A stretch of 31,168 bases of DNA, taken from NCBI GenBank assembly GCA_937907165.1, contig CALCUH010000140.1, positions 1 to 31,168 of the forward strand. The letters are read 5' to 3'. This DNA is from an uncultured Bacteroidales bacterium. Its GTDB lineage: Bacteria > Bacteroidota > Bacteroidia > Bacteroidales > Paludibacteraceae. The translations under genes were made by a program, and so were the position numbers. Under the pieces are notes generated by a model. That model made no database searches. It was not told the origin of the DNA and saw nothing but the letters and a program-made list of their open reading frames with translations. Each line of letters opens with the position of its first letter. Positions within the stretch are counted from its first letter, which is position 1. Positions 16,063 through 22,774 of this stretch are shown here, piece by piece.

Positions 16063-16773
16063 TTACTCCAAAAGTGAGTTCGCCGCTTTCTGAGCCTCTT
16101 CCGAGAGTTGACGAGCGTTTTGAATCTCCTCCTCTTGGAAAAACTCGTAGGTCTCTTGCTCCATTTTTTTCTGTTTAAGTGCTAGACTGTGTAAATCCAC
16201 AGCCTCTCCCGTTTCGGGGTTAAACCCGTCACTTGATTGAACGGATTTGTCGGAACATCCTCTCATGAATAATAGGATGGTGAAAAGGAGAAGAAGTGTG
16301 ACGAGTATGTAGAATGGGCACATTTTGCTTCTCATGTCTAATCCTAGTCCTAGACTCTCCATGAAGTTTTCTTCCGATCCGTTGCTTACGATCGCATATC
16401 CTGCCGAATTGCCGTATTTCTTGTCGCATCTAGTTGAAGCTTTTATTCCGTGGTTCTCAGCCCATCTCACGACTTGACGATACTCTTCTTCCGACCATTG
16501 GGCGCATGTCGCTAATCTTTTTTTATCAACAGTCTCGATGATTTCGTCCTTTTTCAAAAACCATTCCGGATCTTCTGTTGATGAGTTGACCGCCTCTGTG
16601 ATGTGATCGATTTCTGCGAATACCTCTTTCTGCTTCAATCCGACTCCGTTTCTGAACACCACCCGCAATTCTTCGGATGTGGTGCCGGGATGTAACTCCA
16701 AGTAGGCGTTTACGATTCCCAAAACGGTGCGGTTTGATGCCATACCGTAAACTCTTATTTTGGCCATATCCAT
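16063..16773 (-). CDS. Single-pass membrane protein of unknown function
   Basis: I do not recognise this 236-residue protein with certainty. Residues 5-130 form a soluble domain with alternating helices and strands. It includes a basic start (MAKIRVYG), a helix with ELHPGTTSEELRVVF and a WSEEEYRQVVRWAENHGI helix. The layout recalls a small Bacteroidota domain seen in hypothetical proteins, but I cannot name it. A strong TM helix lies at about 153-171 with RG-C-SDK after it. A C-terminal tail of about 60 residues, rich in Gln, Glu and Lys, may be a short coiled coil. No signal peptide is present, so the N-terminal domain is probably cytoplasmic and the tail periplasmic. A second ATG two codons downstream (16767) is an equally good start. 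The gene is divergent from the MarR operon; a weak TATATTTT motif precedes it. Confidence 0.7.
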   Translation of the reverse strand: MDMAKIRVYGMASNRTVLGIVNAYLELHPGTTSEELRVVFRNGVGLKQKEVFAEIDHITEAVNSSTEDPEWFLKKDEIIETVDKKRLATCAQWSEEEYRQVVRWAENHGIKASTRCDKKYGNSAGYAIVSNGSEENFMESLGLGLDMRSKMCPFYILVTLLLLFTILLFMRGCSDKSVQSSDGFNPETGEAVDLHSLALKQKKMEQETYEFFQEEEIQNARQLSEEAQKAANSLLE

Positions 16774-16926
16774 TAGATTTTTAATTCGTTTAATAACTAA
16801 AAATATAAATTTGGTCGCTCAATTCCAAGCGAATAGTTAGCTTTTTCCCCGTTTGTCCTTAAAACCCTCGTCAAAACCACTCATTTTCCCTTATACTTCC
16901 TTTTTATTGCCATTTACTAATTTTAA

Positions 16927-16938
16927 TTGTCTAAACAA
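16927..16938 (+). promoter_or_regulatory. Putative MarR operator, distal site
   Basis: TTGTCTAAACAA is a near-perfect palindrome (arms TTGT and ACAA). It recurs at 16968-16979 with one change. The centres are 41 bp apart, close to four helical turns, so both sites would face the same side. MarR proteins usually bind such palindromes at their own promoter; binding by this MarR is inferred. Confidence 0.55.
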
Positions 16939-16967
16939 CATTTTTAAGAATCGTTAAGACTTTTATG

Positions 16968-16979
16968 TTGCCTAAACAA
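16968..16979 (+). promoter_or_regulatory. Putative MarR operator, promoter-proximal site
   Basis: TTGCCTAAACAA differs from the distal site by one base. It ends one base before the -7 element at 16981, inside the region the polymerase must contact. A repressor bound here should block transcription of the efflux operon. Confidence 0.6.
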
Positions 16980-16980
16980 C

Positions 16981-16988
16981 TATCTTTG
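16981..16988 (+). promoter_or_regulatory. -7 promoter element TATCTTTG of the MarR efflux operon
   Basis: TATCTTTG followed by CAACG matches the Bacteroidota -7 consensus. It gives a short leader before the ATG at 17012. The adjoining palindrome suggests direct repression. Confidence 0.6.
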
Positions 16989-17011
16989 CAACGTTAACTT
17001 TTAAATAAAAT

Positions 17012-17488
17012 ATGGAAGAGTTCGTAAACGATATTGAATTGGCGTTCGCTGTCATCAGCGGCAAGGTGTCGAATGCTATCAACCGCAATCTTTCTCATAG
17101 TTTCAAGAAGGCCGGGGTGGAAATCACACCTGAACAATGGTCGATTTTGATGTGTTTATGGTTGAAGATGGACGGCGAGAGTCCGACGCAGAACGCATTG
17201 GCGGAGGCAACATTCCGCGATAGACCAAGTGTCACTCGGTTGATTCACAATATGGAGAAACAGAATCTTGTGACTCGTGAGACGAAGGATTCGGACAAAC
17301 GTTCCAACATCATCCGTCTGACGGAAAAGGGTATTGCTTGCCATTCCCTGGTGAAGGACGCCACCATCTCCTCTCTGAAGACTTGTTTTAAGGATATGAA
17401 CGAGAAGGAAGTAAAGATGGCGATAGAATTATTGGGCAGGGTTTTCCACAACTTGAGGGAGAATGAACTTTCGGAAAAAGAAAAATAA
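17012..17488 (+). CDS. MarR family transcriptional regulator
   Basis: This 158-residue winged-helix protein heads a five-gene efflux operon and probably represses it until a toxic ligand binds. The core is visible in order: a helix with ITPEQWSILMCLW, the recognition region TQNALAEATFRDRPSVTRLIHNMEKQNLVTRE, then the wing KDSDKRSNIIRLTEKG (the DxRxxxxxLTxxG motif) and C-terminal dimer helices. The basic RPSVTR helix should read the major groove. The two TTGYCTAAACAA palindromes just upstream are its likely sites. It is 12 bp from the TolC-like gene. The ligand is unknown. Confidence 0.93.
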   Translation: MEEFVNDIELAFAVISGKVSNAINRNLSHSFKKAGVEITPEQWSILMCLWLKMDGESPTQNALAEATFRDRPSVTRLIHNMEKQNLVTRETKDSDKRSNIIRLTEKGIACHSLVKDATISSLKTCFKDMNEKEVKMAIELLGRVFHNLRENELSEKEK

Positions 17489-17500
17489 AATTAATATAAG

Positions 17501-19015
17501 ATGGTAAAGAGATTCATTATGGTGATGGGGTCGCTTTTATCCGCGACATTCCTATGGGCGCAGTCTTCCGTGTATACGTTGGACGACTGTCGCGAGATGG
17601 CTATGAAGAATAACAAGGAGCGTAAAATCGCTCAAGAGGAGGTGGAGAAGGCCACTTACGAACGGAAGGCGGCGAAGACGAAGTATTTCCCTGATTTGAG
17701 TCTCCGCGGCGCTTATGTGCGCAACGGTGATGAATTGTCGTTGGTTTCGGAAGATTTGTATCTCCCGATCGGAACACTCTCCAACACGGGTTTCGGTTTC
17801 GAGTTGCCGACGCTTCAAGCTGACGGAACGATTTCGAGCAGTCAATTGAACAATAAATGGACCTTCGCCAATGGTAGCGTTGTTCCGCTCGATAAGGACG
17901 GAAAGCCTTTCGATCCTCGAAAAAACCCGGAGAAACTGCAATGGAAGGAGTATACGACTATTCCTAAAGAGGAGCTGGAGTTTGACACGAGAAACATCTA
18001 CATCGCTTCCTTGAACCTTACGCAGCCAGTCTTCATGGGCGGTAAGATTGTGGCTTATAATAAGATCACCGAACTGAAGAAGGAGTTGGCTGAGAGTAAA
18101 TTGAAGACGTTGAAGGAGGATGTCATCGTGGATGTGGACGCCGCTTATTGGCAAATCGTCTCCCTCAACAACAAGAAGCAGGCGGTGGTCGCTTTGGTGA
18201 AATTGTTGGATAAGATGCAGGGCGATGTGAAATCGCTGATCGAGTCTGGTCTCGCCACGAAAGCTGACGAGCTCTCCGTTTCGGTGAAACGCAATGAGGC
18301 GGAGATGTCCCTTTTCAAGGTGGAGAACGGTATCCGTCTTTCTAAAATGTTGCTGGCGCAATATTGTGGACTTCCGTTGGAGGAGGATTTCACATTGGCT
18401 GACGAAAACAACGAGGAGATCGCCATCGTTGAACCGGAACCTTACGATATCAACGATGTATATAATAACAGGTCTGAAATCCGTAGTCTCGAAATCGCCA
18501 ACTCCATCTACGAACAGAAGGTGAAGGTGGAGCGCGCCGCCTTGATGCCTAATGTGGCGCTCTTCGGAACTTATGCGGGAACGAATCCTTCGACGAAGAA
18601 CGGTTTCGAGAAGGAGTTCGGGTTCGACTGGCATGTGGGCGTCGTCGTGAATGTCCCTTTGCTCCATTGGGGTGAGAGTATCTATACGATGAAAGCTGCG
18701 AAGTGTGAGGCTAACATCGCCAAATACAAGGAGGAGGAAGCGAAGGAGAAAATCGAGCTCCAAGTGAGCCAATCTTCTTTTAAACGTTCCGAGGCGATTC
18801 GCAAGTGGGAGGTCTCCAAACATAATTTGGAGCGTGCCGACGAGAATCTCCGTCTTGCCACTTTGGGTTTCAATGAGGGTGTCATTCCCGCTTCTAATTT
18901 GTTGGAGGCGCAGACGGCTTGGTTGGCCGCCAAGTCTGACAAGATTGACGCTGAGATTGAGGCGAAAATCAGCGAAATCAATTATGAGAAGGCTGTTGGT
19001 AATTTAGGAAAATAA
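17501..19015 (+). CDS. TolC-family outer-membrane efflux protein
   Basis: This 504-residue protein has a signal peptide ending near LWAQ (about residue 21) followed by VYTLDDCREMAMKNN, the usual start of an OEP repeat. Two OEP halves follow. The second shows LRLATLGFNEGVIPASNLLEAQTAWLAAK, the classic end of TolC-like proteins. The chain should trimerise into an outer-membrane barrel with a periplasmic coiled-coil tunnel. An unusually long insertion of about 110 residues in the first half (about residues 75-185, with a GKPFDPRKNPEKL stretch) probably forms the extracellular loop and barrel strands. It would take export substrate from the HlyD adaptor encoded next. Confidence 0.92.
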   Translation: MVKRFIMVMGSLLSATFLWAQSSVYTLDDCREMAMKNNKERKIAQEEVEKATYERKAAKTKYFPDLSLRGAYVRNGDELSLVSEDLYLPIGTLSNTGFGFELPTLQADGTISSSQLNNKWTFANGSVVPLDKDGKPFDPRKNPEKLQWKEYTTIPKEELEFDTRNIYIASLNLTQPVFMGGKIVAYNKITELKKELAESKLKTLKEDVIVDVDAAYWQIVSLNNKKQAVVALVKLLDKMQGDVKSLIESGLATKADELSVSVKRNEAEMSLFKVENGIRLSKMLLAQYCGLPLEEDFTLADENNEEIAIVEPEPYDINDVYNNRSEIRSLEIANSIYEQKVKVERAALMPNVALFGTYAGTNPSTKNGFEKEFGFDWHVGVVVNVPLLHWGESIYTMKAAKCEANIAKYKEEEAKEKIELQVSQSSFKRSEAIRKWEVSKHNLERADENLRLATLGFNEGVIPASNLLEAQTAWLAAKSDKIDAEIEAKISEINYEKAVGNLGK

Positions 19016-19032
19016 GAAATAACATAATAAAA

Positions 19033-20031
19033 ATGAGTAGTTTAAAGAATTCTGAGAAGGACGTCAATATGCTGATAGCATTTGTCGTTTTGTTGGCTAT
19101 CGTGGCCATTGTGACATTAATCGGTATCTTTATGATGGAACCGGAGAAGGATATTATTCAAGGCGAGGTGGAGTTCACCGAACTCCGCGTCTCTAGTAAG
19201 ATTCCGGCAAGAATTGAAAAGTTCCTTGTCAAGGAGGGTGAATATATCTCCGAAGGTGATACGTTGGTTGTCTTGGACAGCCCTGAGATTGAGGCTAAAC
19301 TTTCCCAGGCGCGCGCTGCCGAGAAGGCTGCTTCCGCTGTGAACCAAAAGGCTTTGCGTGGCGCAAGCGCCGAGCAGATCAAGGCGGCTTACGAGATGTG
19401 GCAAAAGGCTCAGGCTGGTTTGGACGTGGCTAAGAAGTCGTTTGACCGTGTACAGTCGCTCTACGAGAAGGAGGTGGTCCCTGCCCAGAAACGTGATGAG
19501 GCGGAGGCTAACTACAAGGCGATGTTGGCTACCGAACAGGCTGCGAAATCGCAGTATGAGATGGCGATGCGCGGAGCTGACCAAGAGGATAAGGATGCCG
19601 CTTTAGCCCAATTGAAACGTGCGAAAGGGGCTGTCGCTGAGGTTAACTCTTATATCGCAGAGACGATGTTGACTTCTCCTATCTCAGGTAAGATCAGCGA
19701 AATATTCCCTCAGAGAGGCGAGTTGGTCGGTTCTGGCGCACCTATCATGAACGTGATCGACACTTCCGATGTTTGGGTGACCTTCAACTTGAGGGAGAAG
19801 GATTTGACCGAATTCCCGGAGGGTACGGAGTTCAAGGCTTTCGTTCCGGCGTTGGGCGACCAAGAGATCTCCTTGAAGGTGAATTATGTGAAGGATATGG
19901 GTTCTTTCGCCGCTTGGAAGGCTACGAAGGTTTCGGGAGAATTCGACTCTAAGACTTTTGAGATCCGCGCGATTCCGACGGAGAAGGTGGATGGATTGGT
20001 TTCTGGTATGTCTGTTATCGTTAAACGATGA
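19033..20031 (+). CDS. HlyD/EmrA-like membrane fusion protein
   Basis: This 332-residue periplasmic adaptor links the ABC-2 permeases to the TolC-like channel. One N-terminal TM helix (about residues 15-34) anchors it. A biotinyl-lipoyl half (EGEYISEGDTLVVLDSPEIEAKL) is followed by a long helical hairpin rich in Ala and Lys (about 90-205). The second lipoyl half and beta barrel follow: LTSPISGKISEIFPQRGELVGSGAPIMNV, then VWVTFNLREKDL. The stop overlaps the start of the next gene by four bases (ATGA). It is close to the YbhG/YhiI type of adaptor. Confidence 0.92.
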   Translation: MSSLKNSEKDVNMLIAFVVLLAIVAIVTLIGIFMMEPEKDIIQGEVEFTELRVSSKIPARIEKFLVKEGEYISEGDTLVVLDSPEIEAKLSQARAAEKAASAVNQKALRGASAEQIKAAYEMWQKAQAGLDVAKKSFDRVQSLYEKEVVPAQKRDEAEANYKAMLATEQAAKSQYEMAMRGADQEDKDAALAQLKRAKGAVAEVNSYIAETMLTSPISGKISEIFPQRGELVGSGAPIMNVIDTSDVWVTFNLREKDLTEFPEGTEFKAFVPALGDQEISLKVNYVKDMGSFAAWKATKVSGEFDSKTFEIRAIPTEKVDGLVSGMSVIVKR

Positions 20032-21206
20032 AAAATATTTTGGCGAAATATAAGTTTTGGAACATCATGGTGAGGGAGTGGAAGCGTATCTTCTCGCGGA
20101 AACTCTATATCACCGCCATGATCGTCATGCCTATGTTCACCATCGTCTTCTTCCTCACGCTGATGCAGGACGCTTTGCCAAAGGAGATCCCGACGGCTGT
20201 TGTGGACATGGACAACTCCGCCACGTCCCGACGTCTTGTCCGACAATTGGACGCTTTCAAGCAGACGCGTATCGTCGCCCATGCGAAGGATTACCATGAG
20301 GCGAGGATAATGATGCAGCAAGGAAAGATTTATGGTGTTTACTATGTTCCGAAAGGGTTTGAGCATGATGTGCTCTCCTTCAGACAGCCTCGTGTCTCTT
20401 TCTACACGAACAATTCTTATATCGTGGCTGGCTCTATGTTGTTCCGCGACATGAAGACGCTCTCCATTTTGGGCTCCGCCGCTGTGGGAAGGGAGTTGAG
20501 GTTGGCGAAGGGTCAGACGATGGAGCAGGCGATGATAGATTTGCAGCCGATTGTTGTGGATACGCATCCGTTGAAGAATCCTCAGCTGAATTACACCATC
20601 TATTTGTGTAATGTCTTGCTTCCGGGTATTCTGAGTGTCATCATCGTATTGTTGACTGTCTATGTTTTGGGTTCCGAGGTGAAGGAGCAAACTTCGCATG
20701 AAGTGCTGGAAGAGGCGCATGAGGATATGTTCTCGTTGCTGTTGGGCAAACTCTTGCCTTACACGTTGGTATTCATGCTGGTGGCCACATGTTATGATGT
20801 GATTCTTTATCGCATCATGGGATTCCCTTGTAACAGCGGATTTCTGAACATGCTGCTGCTCTCCTATTTGTTGGTATGGGCTTCCCAAGCGTTGGCGGTC
20901 TTCGCCTACTCGTTGATTCCGATCATGAGCATCGCGTTGAGCCTTTCCGCCTTTATCACGATGTTGTCTTTCTCCATCAGCGGATTCACGTTCCCTGTCG
21001 GGGAGATGCCTGATCTGCTTCAGACGTGGGCGAATGTCTTCCCGCTCCGCCATTATTTCATCTTGTATGCTAATAATGGTCTGAACGGATATTCGTGGTC
21101 TTACGCATGGCCGTCTTATGTCGCCATGTTGTGTTATTTGTTTTTGCCGATTGTCTTCTCGTTCAGATTGCGTAAAATCTATCGGGCGGGTGTATATCAG
21201 GCATGA
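20028..21206 (+). CDS. ABC-2 type transporter permease (YbhS/YhhJ-like), first of two
   Basis: This is a 392-residue inner-membrane protein. One TM segment lies near the start (about residues 27-48) and is followed by a periplasmic domain with PTAVVDMDNSATSRRLVRQL, the hallmark of this permease group. Five or six TM segments follow from about residue 195. The typical closing motif SFSISGFTFPVGEMPDLLQTWANVFPLRHYF is present. It would form the translocation path with the second permease (21236-22432). No ATP-binding domain is fused or encoded beside it. The start overlaps the HlyD stop, so translation is coupled. Confidence 0.92.
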   Translation: MKNILAKYKFWNIMVREWKRIFSRKLYITAMIVMPMFTIVFFLTLMQDALPKEIPTAVVDMDNSATSRRLVRQLDAFKQTRIVAHAKDYHEARIMMQQGKIYGVYYVPKGFEHDVLSFRQPRVSFYTNNSYIVAGSMLFRDMKTLSILGSAAVGRELRLAKGQTMEQAMIDLQPIVVDTHPLKNPQLNYTIYLCNVLLPGILSVIIVLLTVYVLGSEVKEQTSHEVLEEAHEDMFSLLLGKLLPYTLVFMLVATCYDVILYRIMGFPCNSGFLNMLLLSYLLVWASQALAVFAYSLIPIMSIALSLSAFITMLSFSISGFTFPVGEMPDLLQTWANVFPLRHYFILYANNGLNGYSWSYAWPSYVAMLCYLFLPIVFSFRLRKIYRAGVYQA

Positions 21207-21235
21207 TATGGTGATTTATTGCAAAAGAGTTTAAG

Positions 21236-22432
21236 ATGATTATAGTTCGATTATTAAAAAAGATAAAAGAGGGACTTGCCGATGTCTTTGTGGTGTGGCG
21301 GGAGGAATTCTCCTTGGTCATCCATGACATGGCTATTCTCATGCTCTTTCTCGCCGCTCCGTTGCTTTATCCTGTCGTGTATAGCTTGATATACAACCAG
21401 GAGGTGGCGCGCGAGGCGAAGATGGTTGTGGTGGACCAATGCAACTCCCCCGAGACGCGTGAGTTCCGTCGGATGTGCGACGCGACGCCTGACATTGAGG
21501 TAGTGGGTCTCTGCGCCAACATGGAGGAGGCGAAAGAGGCGCTCCGCAGACGTGAGGCTTTCGGCATCATGGTCTTCCCGAGGGATTTCTCTCAAGCTTT
21601 GGCTCGTAAGGAACATGCCTACGTGCAGCTCTATTCCGACATGAGCAGTTTGCTTTACTACAAGTGTTTTCTCTTGAATGTGACGGAGGTGTCCTTGAAG
21701 ATGAATAAGGATATCCAGGTGCGCGACATGAGCGGCTCCACAGCCCGTGAGGAGGAGGTCTCCACGACGCCTATTGAGTATGAGGACGTGGCTGCGTTCA
21801 ACCCTAAAAGCGGTTTCGCCAGCTTCCTTATCCCGGGCTTCCTGATGCTCTTGATCCAACAGACGCTGATTATCGGTATCTGCGCCTTGGCGGGTAGTGT
21901 GTGTGATAGACAACTCTATAACAAGTACGAACCTATTATGCGGCATAAGAGAGGTTCTTTCCGAATTATCTTCGGTAAGTCGTTATGCTACATGATGTTC
22001 TACGGTGTTATGTGCGCTTATCTCCTTTGGGTGATTCCTTGGGCGTTCTCGCTCCCTCGCATGGGTGATCCTTGGAATGTGGTGGCTTTCATGCTTCCTT
22101 ATCTCGCGTCATGCATCTTCTTCGGCATGTCCATCAGTATATTCATCAAGGAGAAGGAGACGGCTTACGTTCTTTTGGTCTTCACTTCTTTGATTTTCTT
22201 GTTCATCTCCGGACTCTCATGGCCGGGTTGCGCGGTTCCTTGGTATTGGAAGGCTTTGAGCTATTTCTTCCCTTCCACCTTTGGCTTGCAGGGATTCGTG
22301 AAGATCAATTCGATGGGTGCGACGATTCCGGATCTCCGTTTCGAATGTACGGGATTGATCATCCAGATATGTGCCTATTTCTTGCTCGCCACGTTGGTCT
22401 ACCGCTATAAGGTGAAGAAACATTGTGTGTGA
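21236..22432 (+). CDS. ABC-2 type transporter permease, second of two
   Basis: This 398-residue permease is a paralogue of the previous one with the same plan. A first TM segment (about residues 32-54) is followed by a periplasmic domain with AKMVVVDQCNSPETREFRRM. Membrane segments start at about 200, with FISGLSWPGCAVPWYWKALSYFFPSTFG as the ABC-2 closing motif. It lies 29 bp after the first permease and is probably its heterodimer partner. It ends the operon, and a hairpin lies 27 bp beyond the stop. The ATPase partner is missing from the operon and would have to come from elsewhere in the genome. Confidence 0.92.
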   Translation: MIIVRLLKKIKEGLADVFVVWREEFSLVIHDMAILMLFLAAPLLYPVVYSLIYNQEVAREAKMVVVDQCNSPETREFRRMCDATPDIEVVGLCANMEEAKEALRRREAFGIMVFPRDFSQALARKEHAYVQLYSDMSSLLYYKCFLLNVTEVSLKMNKDIQVRDMSGSTAREEEVSTTPIEYEDVAAFNPKSGFASFLIPGFLMLLIQQTLIIGICALAGSVCDRQLYNKYEPIMRHKRGSFRIIFGKSLCYMMFYGVMCAYLLWVIPWAFSLPRMGDPWNVVAFMLPYLASCIFFGMSISIFIKEKETAYVLLVFTSLIFLFISGLSWPGCAVPWYWKALSYFFPSTFGLQGFVKINSMGATIPDLRFECTGLIIQICAYFLLATLVYRYKVKKHCV

Positions 22433-22458
22433 GCAAAGGTTTCGGGAATAACGAAACA

Positions 22459-22494
22459 AAGGGAGGAAGTGGAGCGCAATCCATCTCCTCCCTT
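22459..22494 (+). terminator. Hairpin ending the efflux operon
   Basis: AAGGGAGGA (22459-22467) pairs with TCCTCCCTT (22486-22494). An inner TGGA/TCCA pairing (22470-22473 with 22480-22483) extends the stem. The run after it (GCGTTTAAAAG) is only weakly T-rich, so termination may be partial. Confidence 0.6.
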
Positions 22495-22640
22495 GCGTTT
22501 AAAAGATAACAGTTAGTATGCTGCCATCCTAAGGGGAATCCTTCCTTGTAATGTTTGTAATCTGCGGAATCTTCAAGGGTAGCCGTTAAGAATATTACAA
22601 AAAAAATACGAGACCTTGCAAAGAAGTGTCTGAAAAGCAT

Positions 22641-22712
22641 GGACAAGCATAAGATTTGCCCCTACAAGGAAGAATAAAGCGTTCTTACTTCTTACCTCTT
22701 AATTCTTAATTA
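22641..22712 (-). repeat. Composite heptad plus GGGGC hairpin element, copy 2 (inverted, diverged)
   Basis: Read on the minus strand, four degenerate heptads come first (22709-22682: TTAAGAA, TTAAGAG, GTAAGAA, GTAAGAA). After 14 bases comes TTGTAGGGGCA (22667-22657), identical to 68-78. A hairpin GGGCAA/TTGTCC (22661-22656 with 22646-22641) with a 9-nt loop follows. The order and spacing match the element at 1-94, while the stem bases differ and still pair. Confidence 0.65.
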
Positions 22713-22718
22713 ACAAAA

Positions 22719-22748
22719 CGGGTCAGACACCTTTCGGTGTCCGACCCG
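22719..22748 (-). terminator. Intrinsic terminator of the xylanase gene
   Basis: CGGGTCAGACACC (22719-22731) pairs with GGTGTCCGACCCG (22736-22748) around a TTTC loop, with one A/C mismatch. On the minus strand it is followed by TTTTGTTAATT. It lies 26 bp past the xylanase stop. Confidence 0.88.
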
Positions 22749-22774
22749 CACATTTGTTTTCAATATTTAGAAGT

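Larger units (their letters stand above)
22433..22774. other. Intergenic region between the efflux operon and the xylanase gene
   Basis: This 342-bp gap holds the operon terminator (22459-22494), a diverged composite repeat element (22641-22712) and the xylanase terminator (22719-22748). Between 22500 and 22640 I see no gene, promoter motif or structured RNA I can name. Confidence 0.6.

Noticed and set aside
17552..18823. 423-codon minus-strand frame opposite the TolC-like gene
   Set aside because: It is antisense to a well-matched TolC family protein and shows no domain of its own.
22359..22646. 95-codon minus-strand frame at the end of the efflux operon
   Set aside because: It overlaps the permease 3' end and the terminator hairpin, has no family resemblance and no promoter motif.
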